The notes under the pieces were generated by a model. The model had not been told where the DNA came from, searched no databases, and saw only the letters and a list, made by a program, of their open reading frames with translations. From Thuidium tamariscinum (taxonomy: Eukaryota; Streptophyta; Bryopsida; Hypnales; Thuidiaceae): DNA of 64,000 bases. The translations under genes and the position numbers were made by a program. Location: positions 21,355,067 to 21,419,066 of the forward strand of contig OX344758.2 of NCBI GenBank assembly GCA_947034885.2, written 5' to 3'. This document shows, in pieces, positions 46,001-57,870 of this stretch; the stretch's first letter is position 1, and the number at the start of each line of letters is the position of its first letter.

Positions 46001-47377
46001 CATAACCTGTTCTCTGGCTTGTGTGATCTCTCTTGTGTCTTGATCTGCAAAGTACAGGTTTTTGTAAAATTCCGTAATGGCTTTACGCTTCGTCTCCTGA
46101 TCGGTGATGATTTGGCTTCCCACCTGGAGCTGTGGAATGCTGACCCTGCGCTGAGCATCCTTAAATACATTGAAGAATTCTGCCGTGCACCGCTCCCCTT
46201 TCCTTAGCCATTTAGCCGAAACTGAATGGTATTGATTTTCTAACGCCGCCATCGTGAGTTCCTGCAGGTTGGTTTTCGCTGAGTTGAAGGTGGAGGAGGC
46301 TACCGTATCCCCTGGGTGCTCCTGGAGCGTCCGTTCAGCATCCCCAATCTGTCTTAACGCTCTGTTTTCTGCTCTGAACCTTAAGCGCTTGTTCTCCTTC
46401 TGTATCTTTAAGGCCTCCGCTCTGGCGCCTGCTTGCGCCTTGGAGATGCGTTCTAAGGGTGGTAAGTCTTTATTCTCCTGCGTTACCTCTCTTCATACTT
46501 TTGAAAGTCTATCCCTCGCCTCCTGTTTGTAGAGCGTGTCCACCTGAAATGTACCTGGCCTGTGAGGAATCTTTCTGGACGAGAATATCTTGCATTGGAC
46601 CGGTGCATGATCTGATATCTTGGCAAAGGGGTGAATCGTCTGTTTTCCCCCTTGTTCTCCCAATGCCGAGGAGACATAGAACCTGTCTATCCTCGCCATT
46701 CTATGAGCTGCTCCCTGCCTGTTGTTGTTCCAAGTGAACTTTAGATCTGTGTCCTTGTGTATCGTGTCTATGGTCCATGTATCTTCAAGACCGTAGTGGT
46801 TAAGGAACCTAGTCCAGGCTGCCATTTCTAATCTGTTCGGTGATGTGCATTTTTGGGCGCTGCTGGTTCGATCAACCGGATTGTCCACCATGTTCATGTC
46901 TCCACCAAAGATGAAATGGTCTCCCGGGATGTCCGCGTTAATCAGCTCATGCCAGAGTCTCACTCTCTGTGAAGAGGAGGTCGGGGCGTATATGTTTACC
47001 ACCGAGAGGAGCTTGCCTGAATCGGACTGGAGCGTTATGAATTGTACCCTTCCAAGAACAATCGTTTTGTGTTCCTTAATTCGACCTGTCATGTTCTTTG
47101 AAACCAAGATGGCTGTGCCCGCCTTCCAACTTTCTCTTACGCCTTGTCCCTTTAAAGCTGGGTTCCAAGCTCTACGTCCTCCCGTAAAAGGAAGGTTGTG
47201 ATGTTTCTTTGAACACCTCTCCTCTGACATCCAATGTTCTTGGATGAGGATTATGTCTGAATTCTCCGGCATTCTTTCAAAAATTCTCCTGATATGGACT
47301 TGTTTTTGTGAGCCCTGGGAGCCGACCCCTGCTCCCCTGATGTTTAGGGTCGCAATATTGATGTTGAGGTCCATCAT
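43076..47377 (-). pseudogene. LINE ORF2: endonuclease-reverse transcriptase, one stop
   Basis: One frame of 1,434 codons broken only by TGA at 46493-46495 (codon 295). The N-terminal part (47377-46496) is an APE-type endonuclease: TLNIRGAG near the start, LIQEHWM, GGDMNMVDN, and SDHAPVQC near residue 270. After the stop, a charged linker of about 80 codons leads to the reverse transcriptase: NYRPITLLSSFYKI, LLLDFEKAFDRISW, GCPLAPFLF and the catalytic FADD (about codon 725). The C-terminal third has the plant LINE zf-RVT finger, CPICGHQLETATHLFWEC. No RNase H domain was seen. The stop is probably a CGA to TGA change at a CpG. The element nicks target DNA and primes reverse transcription from it; this copy would yield a truncated endonuclease unless the stop is read through. 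Confidence 0.95.
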
Positions 47378-48663
47378 AATTGCGGATCGTTCTCATCACT
47401 CATTGAGACATCACCCGCCACTGGAGCTAAGTAAGACGCCTCTGGTTCTGTTGATCTCAATCGCTTTGCTTCTTGCCTAGGGAAGGCTTGTTGGCCTGGG
47501 AGCCATTCCGCCTCTTCTGCTGCTTCCGTGTATAGCCCCGCCCAATCTTGAAGAAGAGCGTTCACTTTAGCTCTGCCTTGGTTCGGAGACATGTTGTTAA
47601 TGACCGCTGTGTCAACCCAATGCCAGGCGAGCCTTCTCCTTACTGGAGATCCTGCCGGAACTTGAATGACTGCCAAAATGGTGAGCTCTTGCACATCTCC
47701 TACTCTGTCCCATCTACCTGACCACGAGATCGCGTCCCAATCATGCAGCTGCAACGGCTCTCTGAGTAAATCTGCAATGTGTTCCTATAGCGCTGTTAAG
47801 ATAGTTGCTTTAATGCTCTCTACCGTGAGGCCATGTTGTGGGAATTGAACATATAAGGGCATCGGAATCATATGAGTTCTGTCCCTGCCAAGTGAGAGTA
47901 GCACTTCCCCCTCATCTTCCGTATGGCGATATAGCACCGGCCAGAAAGTGAGGAATTGGGTGGCAGTCTTCACCTCTTGTGGTGGATATATCTGGAATGT
48001 GTCATCTAAGAGATCTGTTGGCCATGCCGACCACCATTCTTCCGAGACATAAGAAGAGGCTCTCTCAGATCTTGCCCTGTCTTTCCCCGTCTGTCTGTCA
48101 GCTTGTTGTTTTCCTTTCTTCTGGGGATGAGCTGCCTCGCCCAAGGGCGGAAAATCCTTCTCCTGCCATGCTTGGGGAGGGGGCATTATGGCTAACGTCA
48201 CCGGCTCCTCCTCTGTGATCTCCTGTATGATGGGAGCCGCGGGATTAGCTTTTCCAACTGGGTCCGCTGCTAGAATCTTCCTTAGACTCCATCTCTCGGC
48301 TGGGGTTGAAGCTACTACAGTTTTCAATTTTGGATCTGCCCTGCCTTGTAATTCCTGTGGTGAGCACCTTGGATTATTGTTTATCTCTACGGCCTCTATC
48401 TGGCAATTCTTGAGCACGCTCTCCACCCTGTTTTCTGTGTGAACTGTGCCGAGGTGTTCGGTGGTGACCTCCACGCTGCGTTCTACTGTATTGCCTCCCA
48501 GGTGTTCTCGCGTGACCTCGACCCTTCTTTCTCGAGTAATCCTCTGGGCACTGGAGCCTGATTGCCTCTGCCCCTCTGATGGAGTGATGTTTGGGTCTTG
48601 ACCCGCAACCGTAACGACGTTGTCCCTTGTGCATTCCAAGGTGCATTCTTGGAGCGTTGCCAT
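47374..48663 (-). pseudogene. LINE ORF1, one in-frame stop
   Basis: A single frame of 430 codons with TAG at 47785-47787, flanked by intact frames of 292 residues upstream and, after 10 codons, a 126-residue segment. The N-terminal half is rich in Glu, Arg and Gln, with a duplicated motif (VEVTREHLGG, VEVTTEHLGT). The middle is basic (KKGKQQADRQTGKDRARSER), and the C-terminal part is Trp-rich (HDWDAISWSGRW). It probably acts as the RNA-binding chaperone. No CCHC zinc knuckle, usual in plant L1 ORF1, was found. The stop codon TGA shares bases with the ORF2 start (ATGA), suggesting coupled translation. TAG could derive from CAG. Confidence 0.85.
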
Positions 48664-48690
48664 CCTGGAACTCCCTTGCTTCGTGACTGG

Positions 48691-48705
48691 CCTCCTACTA
48701 TGCTG
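48691..48705. repeat. LINE target site duplication, right copy
   Basis: CCTCCTACTATGCTG, identical to 43001-43015, adjoining the 5' end of the element. Confidence 0.93.
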
Positions 48706-50375
48706 AATTCCTTATTTGGACGGTTTTGGGTGTTTCCACCGTAAAACCAAGCCTTATAGAAACGGGAGTTGATGAGACCCTGGCATTTCAGCGCAATAAA
48801 CATTCGACCATTGCTTATGTCAGACACCCGCCGCGTGCTGCATAGCGCATAATTATTATGTTGATTAGGAGCCAGTCTTCTGCTGGATTCGTTTGCATCA
48901 ATCGAATGCAAGTTAGTCGAGTCCCCTACTGTACGCCGCTCGAATGATTCTGTTCCACCATTATATCCTACAATACCTTGCATTTTGAATATGATAGAAT
49001 TCTACCATATATGCGACTAGATTAGGGTTTCACCTAGCTACCACGCATATATGCTTATTCAATTCGAGTCGGACGCGGTCGAGCAGACCGTGAGGTAATT
49101 AGTTTAGACAGGAATATTCAATTAAGAATGTCTGCACGCATGATCGAGATGCGTGTGGTGCTGGAGGATCTTCTCCGTCATGGTGCGGGTGGAGTGGTTT
49201 GGGATTGTAGATCGAACCTCGTGTGGCATGGAGCCTGGAGAAGTTTAGACTGGAAGTGATTTTAATTTGCGTGTGACAAGTGATTTCAAAAATGTTTGTT
49301 CAAGTTGTAATTCTTGAATTCAACCTCATGTGATTAATTGCTGCAATATATAAATAACGTCAATCAATTCCCTTAAATTGGTGGTTCATGAGGCACAATC
49401 ACATTAATTTTGCATTGCCTAGCCTTCTATGCTGATAGATATAATTTTATAAATATGCAGATTAATTGCATGTGATCCTCAAAAGGATTTGAGGCAAATG
49501 ATATGAAACTCAGTGCTCTCGCTTCAAAGTTGCACATCGCGTTGTCTTCCATTTCCTCCAAGCTGGCGCACTTTGGCTCATGTATTTCCAATCTCGCTAG
49601 CTGTCAGCTGGAGACGAGAAGCTGGCCATAGAACTCAATATTTATTCCATTTATTTTCATGTACAGTACATAAACAATCCTCTTACCGACCCATTTGCAA
49701 TTCACGGAGCCATAAGACGGGACGTCAAGTACATGTAATCGATTATGTTACAATTTCGATGTCTCGCCGTTGAAAACAAATGCCCCTAAAGAAAAATAAT
49801 TATTGACAGTCGGTACGCGCGTTGACGTACCTTGTGCTGGGATTCACCTTAACGTGTACCCATTTTTCTGACTAGGGTGTTTCCTATCGAATCTCCCATC
49901 TCATTGTGCCCCCCCCCCCAAACTTGAAATTGTAACTGTCGGTAAGAGCATCTCAAGGGGCATCTTCAGGACTCATCAGCGTACCGACTGTCCTGTTATA
50001 ACCCTTCAATTTCTGAAAAACACCTTATTAGCATGCGTTGGAAGCCGCTCCGTCGCTCGACGGCTCGAGTCGCGTGAGTTGCATACATTTTAGAGTCCGC
50101 TTCTAGAATTTATGATTAGTAGCATATATGTGTGAAGTCGATCTGCTTGTAGGTTTGTTCATCAGTGACTTAATGTGCGCACGCGGTGTTCCGAGGTGCT
50201 CAATGCTGATTAGTTGCAATTTTGCTTCGAGTTAGATCTAGCTCATGAGGGATCAGTCGAGTTGGTTCGATCTCGTGAAGGGTGTTTCGTTGACTGGTTG
50301 GTCGCCAGTTATCTAGGTGACCGGTGCAGAATTCAGACAAGTGTGGGACTTGATCGAACTGGGTTTGACATCATC
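48706..50375. other. intergenic DNA upstream of the hydrolase gene
   Basis: Mixed composition, non-repetitive. A C-run is at about 49909-49919. The hydrolase frame is open from an earlier Met at 50214, so the last 160 bases could be coding or 5' untranslated. No other gene is recognised. Confidence 0.4.
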
Positions 50376-51419
50376 ATGGCAAGTCTTGCAGGGGTTGTTG
50401 GAGCTGGACTATTAGGTGTTGGGTCTGCAACTCAGATTTTGAAATACGCCAAAAGAAGTTGCAAAGATCGAAAGATGCGGTCCAGCGCGCCCGAAATAGA
50501 ACTAGGCCAGCAGGATCAAGTCTACCAAATTTTGTCGTGTCTGGTCGCTGGGGTGTACGCCGCTGATAGGGGCGATGAGAACGCCTCTGATTGCTGGACG
50601 AATTTGGGATACGAAGAGTTGGATTTGGAGGAGCAGCGCTTTCCTGCGGCGGAGGTTGCAAATGCCGGCAAACCAAGTAGCCGAGTCCGGTTGATGCTCT
50701 TCCGTCGCCGCCGTGGCGACGGTGCCAATTGCAAGGAGCTGTCCCAGCCATTAGCTAATGGCGGTAAATCACAGACGCCAATGCCGAAGTACGTGGTAGC
50801 TATTCGCGGCACCGTCTCGAAGTACCTCGATGACCACCACGCGGACCTTCTCATTCTGGGTGAGATGTTGCATACGCACCAGCATTACTTCAAATCCGTG
50901 GAAAGCTTGATGCTTCAGATTGTCGCGAAGTTTTCTGTCGAGGATGTTTGGGTTACTGGTCACTCCCTGGGGGCGACCATTGCCCTGATTGCCACTCGAA
51001 AGCTTGCGCTGGAAGGCAAGTTTCTGAAGGCTCATCTCTTCCACACGCCCAACCTCACCGTGGATGTGCTCGCGAAGAAACTGTTGAAGAGCTTTGCGAA
51101 AGGCTTGGGCGACGCGTTTGGAAAGGTGATTCCTGGTACTGATCCCAAACGTATCCGAAAGGCTGCGAGTCCAGTCGCAGGACAAGCCGAAGAGTGGTGG
51201 AAAAACATTGCCGAAGCAACTGGAAGCCTTGTGGCTCCGATGTATTCGAAGGACATGGCCGAAGACTGCGACACGCTACTGGGGACGAAATGGACTCCGC
51301 ATCTATATGTGAACCCGAAGGATGCCATTTGCAGTGAATTCATAACACATTTTAAGTCAAAATATCAGGTCACCGCAAGCTCAAGTCGCCCCCCAGCCGC
51401 ACTTTGTCATCAGCACTAG
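50376..51419 (+). CDS. alpha/beta-hydrolase, lipase class 3-like (At4g10955-type)
   Basis: An intronless gene of 347 residues from the Met at 50376; an in-frame Met at 50214 would give 401. The serine-hydrolase nucleophile elbow GHSLGA is clear (Ser about residue 197 from the shorter start), preceded by KYVVAIRGT, the strand and oxyanion region typical of lipase class 3 and of the plant group annotated as GDSL esterase/lipase At4g10955. Near the C terminus LYVNPKDAICSEFITHF matches the part of that group carrying the likely catalytic Asp. The catalytic His is not certain. The N terminus MASLAGVVGAGLLGVGSA is hydrophobic and could be a membrane anchor or targeting region; the FSLSGP-like opening of the Arabidopsis proteins is absent, so the family match is to the core only. 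The substrate is unknown, probably an acyl ester. A stretch rich in Arg (RRRRGD) is a poorly conserved insertion. Confidence 0.82.
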   Translation: MASLAGVVGAGLLGVGSATQILKYAKRSCKDRKMRSSAPEIELGQQDQVYQILSCLVAGVYAADRGDENASDCWTNLGYEELDLEEQRFPAAEVANAGKPSSRVRLMLFRRRRGDGANCKELSQPLANGGKSQTPMPKYVVAIRGTVSKYLDDHHADLLILGEMLHTHQHYFKSVESLMLQIVAKFSVEDVWVTGHSLGATIALIATRKLALEGKFLKAHLFHTPNLTVDVLAKKLLKSFAKGLGDAFGKVIPGTDPKRIRKAASPVAGQAEEWWKNIAEATGSLVAPMYSKDMAEDCDTLLGTKWTPHLYVNPKDAICSEFITHFKSKYQVTASSSRPPAALCHQH

Positions 51420-52896
51420 CGCGAGGGATTGCAAGGCAGGGCTCTCTTGAAAAAGATGCAGACAGCGATCCTCCATGGAAGAACTGCACGTGTAATATGG
51501 ATTTCGGAGAAAACAAACTGGAAGATGATGAGAGGGAGTCTCGCTAGCTTGATCAAGGGTAAACAGAAATCCGTCAAGGGTGCGGCCGCCCTTGGACAAA
51601 AAGAAGACTTCCCGAAGTTCCAGCAAAAGGGATGATGGTGAGTGGGAGCATGCCAGAGAGGGTGATCTGCGCAGAACATTCAAGCTCGCTATCCCTCCAC
51701 TACCCAGAGCAGGAAGTGAACGCTGCTCGGTTGCCCGCCTGACGCAGTGCCTTCCGTTCTAACACCACGGTAACCCCGTCCTCCGATGGGATCGCCGCGA
51801 CGACTCCAGGTTTGGAGCGGGCAAGCCCTCAACACGTCTCCGCAGGCCCTGGCCTGGCGCCCCACTGCCACACCTTCCTACCCCCGCTCGGGTTACAGGC
51901 AGACGCTACACTACCCGGTTGATGGAGAGCGGCGTAGTAACGCCCTTTATACTCGGGGGAAGGCGACCCGACAATGCATATGGGTTTTCTCAAGAGGCGG
52001 GGTCTCGATCGCATCACTTGATTCCTGCGGCGATTTTGTATATCAATAACTGGGGAGAGGGCCCTCGTGAACCCCATAAACTTCACCAGTGGTACAAGTA
52101 CGATGTTGTTCACTTAGAGGTCCTGAGTTTCACATCCGAAAGCTATAGATAACGAGGGGAGGTCATTCCATAGATCCTTCACCTCACTCTCATATGGATC
52201 GCCGCTTAGTCAATTGTTTAGAAGTAACTAGGGTGGCCCGTGCCATTGCCACGGTCTAAAAGAAAAGAAAAACAATAGAATAAATAATTTTCTAATTTTT
52301 TTAATGTATAGAAACTTCAAAATTCAATAACTTTCATGCCATAGGTTGGAACACCATAAATCAAAGCCCGTGCACCCCTCCTCGCCGAGGGCTTTCCGAC
52401 GGTACCAAACGCACACCCGGGGGACTCACAGTCCAGGAGATCTCAACGTAACAAACATCCAAACAAACAACGTATCTTCATAGGGGGATTTTCGTGTACA
52501 GTATTGCCCCATGCGCAGCCTCTGAGGATACATATGTGTTCGTCCAAACCTGCTAAGACGTACAAGTTCAGTCGAGGCTCCCATTCGTTTTAAAGCTTTG
52601 TGCCCGTGTCCCTTTATGTGGGCAATTTCATTTTTGATACTTCGACTCTTTTAAAGCTTCCCAACACTGTACTGTACAGTACAGAATAGCGTGGAAATAT
52701 TTTTCTTTTGCTTTTCTGCAATTACTGAGGACGGGATTTACAGTGAAAGTGGAGTCGTGACTTCTGTATCAGCAGTGGATAAGAATAGGCTGCAAAGGAA
52801 CGAACAATATACCCTTCAAATTGAGATAATTTCGTGCACTACCATCAAGACAGTCTCGAAAGGATCGAGCCTAGGACTAAACTAGACGTCTCCAAA
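51420..52896. other. sequence between the hydrolase and reductase genes
   Basis: GC-richer DNA to about 52150 without a supported coding frame; it may hold the hydrolase 3' untranslated region and an old insertion. Near 52229 GGGTGGCCCGTGCCATTGCCACGG followed by AT-rich DNA recalls a dispersed plant repeat, and AAGCCCGTGCACCCCTCC follows near 52364. Identity is not established. Confidence 0.4.
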
Positions 52897-55800
52897 TCAT
52901 CTGTACTCATCACCGCAGTCTCCAGGAAGTTCACTTCCTTTCTTTACAATAGAATGAATGAGAGCAATGTCTCCTTCATCCAAACCTGCAGACAACATGC
53001 AGATTGATTTAGGAGCCAAATTCAAGGTGAATAATCAATCATATCTGAAGTCAGTGCAAGTGTGCAATGAATAGAGATTTTAGTACGATTAGGATAATTT
53101 ATGAAATTTAGACATCAAAAAGAGAACCTTCCATAAGATCTAATGTTACAAAAAACAGGTTTATGGTACTGGCCCAGACAAGAGGTGACTCAGAGAGCGA
53201 GCTTGGTATATGTGAATGCCTATCATTTTTTCATTTCCGAGTAGCATCCCAAGCGTCATCGAAGAAGGCAAAACGAGAAAACCATGGACTTCGTCAAGCA
53301 CCTCGTGCACAAGATTAAGATTTGAAGTAACAGGATGTTTTCTTTCTTTTGAATTTTTGAAAAAACGTGAACTGAGAAATCAGAACACACACCACCCTGG
53401 TTAGGACATCTACGGAAGCTTCAACGCACCTGGGAAAGAGTATGCAGCCTGATTGCTAGCAATATGCTCAGATATGCCAAGCCGGGCACCAACAATCACT
53501 GCAGCAACTGCAGGCTTGTCTGCAATGTATCGCACTGCAACGTTGCTGATGCTGACCTTGTACTTGTTTGCAATTTGACTCAAAGCAAGAAGGAGCTCCT
53601 GTAGAAAGAAGTGAATTGTTATAAAATGAGTACGAGAATTTCAACACCGTCGATACTGAGATACTCATAATGGTAGGATCCGTAAATTTGTTTCAAGCAA
53701 GGAATAAAATTAATCCTTAAAAGAAGTGAAAATAGGACAATCAAGCGAGGATTTACACTTCAAGTCGTTTCAACTAAGACACACCTGAAACAAAGTCCAA
53801 CCTCCCCATTGATCTATAACATATTTGTACTTGGAGAGTGACGACGTGGTAAGGTCTGGCCTTCTTGGCTCAGGTCGTCCCAAATACTTTTCAGACAAAA
53901 ATCCTCCCAACACAGTCCTGCACATGTTATTCAATATTATTGCAAATCACTCTTTTGGTAGAGGTAAATTACATTCTAGGCCACTATTCATTTGATGCAA
54001 GAGCGAGACAGCTAAGGAGTATTTAGAGGAAGAAGCAAGTTCCATGAACATGCAAATGAAAAAAAACAGAGGCCGACATACCCATAAGCAAGTAGCTGCA
54101 CGTGATGTTGCAAGCACCAAGCAACCATTTTCTTCTCTGGCCGTGTATCAATTATGGAATAAGCTACCTGCGGCAGTCACCATAAAGTGATTGGTTTCTG
54201 ATAGGGTCCAGCAAAGACCAAAACTTCTTGATCCAAATTTATGCAACTAAAATCTATTCAAGGACCACCACGGTCATTAACTGCATCTGAAAAGACTTAC
54301 TCATCGCTGATCACAGACGCCTCGCAATGGTGAAAGAAATAAAATTAACCAAGTTCAGGGACTGCCTTTTTCTATTTAAGAAGCACCGGACCACTCCGAC
54401 AGATGATATCAAATCACTAACCTGATTAGAAACTACTGGAATCCCACAACCCTCAACTATCTTGGCCATGTGTTCAGTATCGAAATTTGTTAGCCCCAGC
54501 TCCTTGATTTTCCCCTCTTGCTGAAGAGTGTACAGCCACTTCATGGCATCACAATAACGAACATCGCTGTAATCCCACCTGTTGAATTTACGAAGATTAT
54601 TGTAGGTTTGTTATAGAGCATCAGGCAAGCAAGGGTTGAGATATCCCAACAGATTTGGTGTCAGTTCTGAGATAATTGACCACACAAATCTTTTAAGCCA
54701 GACTACCTCTGTTGACCTCAAACCTCCTGATGGCCTTGCACATTGTTCTTACTCCCAGGGAAGAGACTACGAAAGTGAAAGCGTTTGATGAAGGTGACGT
54801 ACATGTTGAAGAATGTTGAAACCCGGGACTATCATTCTGTATAGATTGGAATTTTGTCATTTGGTTATAAGAACACGAGTATTTTTAGAGTTTTGAATTT
54901 TACACTCAATGAGGCTGGTATTGAAAATTGTAATGAGAAATATATGGGAAGAGACATACGAAAAAATACATTCTATTGAGGTAGACACTTGCGGTTAACT
55001 CTTGTCCAAATAAGAGGGAAATCAAAGTTAAAGTTTGGAAATATGCAAACCAAGTCTCAAATGTGTGTGTTGCGCGTGTTGCACTTAACACACCATTTGG
55101 AACTTACCAATGAAACTGAACCATGTCCAACGTAGCCACTCCCATTCGCTTTCGAGATCGATCTATACCGGCCTCCACCACTGGTCGTGTGTCGGCGCCA
55201 CTATTGCCTGCACCAACACAACCCAGGCAAGTCTTGAAGTGAGTTGGACATGTTTGAAGAGTTCACACAAGAGTCGATTATGATTGAACAAGTCAAACCA
55301 AAAAGCTTGAGATAACAAAGCTTAAAATTTTGACCAGCATCATGTGCAACTAGAGGTGATAAAATATGCTGAAAATAATCCATTATAGTTGAGGCAATAA
55401 GTGTCTGATTCACCTCCGAGAGGTAGTTAGAAATCTTGTTATATCAAATATATTAGGATGCCAAATAATAGCCATGTAAGCACCACAACGTCATGCTCTC
55501 TCTTATAGAACTAAAGTAAATTTCACATTGAACAAATGACAGAGGTAAACCGAATGTAAATTGACTTTGGAACCAATCAAGGTGTAGAAATTCTTATTGC
55601 TTCAACCGGTACAATTTAATGCGCCCCTAGGTGATAGAAACAATAGGGGACACATTCCACCGCTCGAAAAAGCCATACCATAGCGAGGAACAAATTTTGT
55701 GAAGCCACGGACTGGCTTGGAGCCCCAATATTCCTGGCAAAACATGCCGTATATCTCTTCCGCAGGTCCATCTGCAGAATGCAAACAGCATTTAGGCTAG

Positions 55801-57193
55801 AGCACTCAAGAAGACTACCCGCTAATTTGCAAGCGCGATTCGGGTGTTGTGGATTAACCCTACAGAGATGAAGATGCCCAAATTAGACCTACTAATTTCT
55901 TAGCACTTTTGAGTGAACCTTGTGGGAACTTTCTTTTGTTCAATTTCATTTAAATCTATAACCAACACCTGCAATGTTCTTCGTTGATTCAGGCAACGGA
56001 AAATTTGACCCCTTCGGAAGAATACTTTTCTCGACATGATCAATCAAATTGGTCATTGTAAAACCATGAGATCTCACTGCATCATGGGTTAAATTACTTG
56101 ATTGGTTTGGATCTCCACCAGTCAGTTGTCGAATTGCTCGATTGAAGGATTTTCTTACATATGTCAGCCATGTCAAAAACTCCGAGTCCAGCAAAAGCAT
56201 AGAGCTTCATCTCGTTCACCGCTTTCTTGACATCAATGGTTCCATGTCCTCCAGCCACCTGCCACATTCCTGTTCAGAAAACCAAAATGAACTAAAGATT
56301 TAGAGAAAATAGGATCCAAGGAATAACTTGAGTGAAAGAATAAAAAAACTCGTTAGAACATGAACATCTCTCAAAGCTCACACAGATGGCACACTCCATG
56401 CTCATTTTGCGACCTCATCAACCCCTATACCTTCATGGCACCACCATCTAGATGCACAAAATTGTGTCCGACATGTTGATAATTGTGCTTGCTCAAAGAG
56501 TGGAACAAAATTCTTCCAATTTCAAAGAAGTGAAGCATAATCGCTAAAAAAACAAGGATTCATGGTTTTAAAATAACAGTTCAGTCGATCAAATGGTGAA
56601 AAATATGATTGAAATAGTAGTAATCTTATATGACCTAAATCAGTGAAGAACATGGCAAACCGTCCGTCAAAAAATAAATAAGATTTAACATAAGCAAATC
56701 CGCATGTGACCAAACACGTAAAAAAGACCTAAAGACCTAAACACTAGGTCCAATTCGGGCCTTGTAACATGAGTCGCAGAATTAGGGCTAGGTGAGGAGT
56801 ATAGCTTTCGTGATCTTAAGGAAACATGCAGTACGATACCTAAGTTGCATATTCTTCGTCTCCTTTCTCGGTGTTCACTAGAAGCAAGAATAGGACAAAA
56901 TTCATTGCTCAAGTCACAGACCTTATGAGCGACAATACACCGCGGGATCGATTACCACAATCCATGGAGAAGACATTAATTGGATACAAAACAAAATATG
57001 CGGAATGAATTTGAATTAGGTCACAAGTATCAAAGCATTTTCAACAAAGGTTACCAGTGATGATGGCTGGAATTTCAAAGCTGCCAAGCTTCCGGAGAGG
57101 AATGCAGCTGCCATCGTTTTTCACAATTTCCGTCGTCTCCGTCCCCGGACTCGGAATTGCATTGCTCATGCCAGCCTCATTCATGCCCTCCAT
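52897..57193 (-). CDS. aldo/keto reductase family protein, nine exons
   Basis: Exons, in order of translation: 57193-57055, 56269-56159, 55771-55679, 55207-55108, 54578-54422, 54167-54082, 53917-53785, 53598-53430, 52985-52897. All introns are GT-AG and the phases join without a break, giving 358 residues that start MEGMNEAG and end GDCGDEYR. The aldo/keto reductase catalytic tetrad is complete: Asp79 and Tyr84 in FDMADIYG, Lys109 in GFTKFVP, His147 in QFHWWDY. Further marks are [13 protein letters not shown] at the first strand, [22 protein letters not shown], and [16 protein letters not shown], the part that grips NADP. It matches the plant group of NADP-linked oxidoreductases with the GPAEEIYG motif. 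There is no clear transit peptide, so a cytosolic place is likely unless another first exon exists. The substrate is unknown. No defect was seen. Confidence 0.92.
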
Positions 57194-57870
57194 GAACAAC
57201 CCTCACAAACTACAATCGCCCACAACTCTAATCCCCGTCCAAATTCAAACATACCTTTCTCGCAACAATTGCTGTGTCTCCGCTCTACTTGGGAAGATGG
57301 AAACAATTCTGGCATTCAGTGTCTCAGAAAACCGGCGGTTCCAAATGCGACCCCCGGACGCGCTAAAGACCTATCCATGTCTGATATTGATAAAAAGAAA
57401 TGTATGACCAATGGCGCTTGGTGTCTGAAAGACGAATCCTCAGTGGGTGGCATACAACTTTGAAGCGGATTGCATGTCTGGGATTAGATTACAGTGTTCC
57501 CAAACCTGAAACCTGAGTTCGCTGGTGGTGGAATTTTCTCTTCCTAGATTGCTACAGTAGTATTTCCGAATGCGGTGTGGAATATTACTCCGTGGGTTGC
57601 TTCGTTTAGGAGGCTAAGAAATGAAGCCTCTAAAGAGAAAATCAGATCTGCAGAAGAGAGTACTTGCCCAATCATTTTTTATTTTTGGGGGGTGAAAGAG
57701 AAATGAAAATGAAATCTATGGCAATTGAAATTGTAATTTCTGAATTTGATACAAATTTCCAAAGTAAAAGGTGTATAGGTCACTATTGATGTTCATAGAG
57801 TCTAGTTGTAATGAATTAAAATGTGCTTTTGAATGGAGCAAGTAAGTTTAAGAATTGATAAATAGGGTGC
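57194..57870. other. 5' region of the aldo/keto reductase gene
   Basis: Moderately GC-rich to about 57640, then AT-rich. It presumably contains the promoter and 5' untranslated region; no definite element was identified. Confidence 0.4.

Larger units (their letters stand above)
43016..48690 (-). mobile_element. near full-length L1-clade non-LTR retrotransposon
   Basis: About 5.67 kb between two identical 15-base duplications. On the minus strand the order is a 27-base leader, ORF1, ORF2 overlapping it by four bases, and a 60-base 3' region. The 3' region is GC-rich (GGGGCCCCGCGCCCCC) and ends GTGGCTTTCA with no poly(A) tail. ORF1 and ORF2 each carry one in-frame stop; otherwise both frames are open. 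The composition is far GC-richer than the surrounding DNA. The preserved duplication and the few defects mean a recent insertion. Confidence 0.95.

Noticed and set aside
46252..46492. A frameshift between the LINE endonuclease and reverse transcriptase
   Set aside because: The two frames are in register (240 bases between the end of the stop and the later Met, all open), so a single stop codon, not a shift, separates them.
53216..53404. Plus-strand small frame within the reductase region
   Set aside because: It lies across introns and exons of the minus-strand gene and has no recognisable features.
57057..57407. 116-residue plus-strand frame over the first exon of the reductase
   Set aside because: Antisense shadow of exon 1 and its 5' flank; the minus strand gives a spliced frame with full family match.
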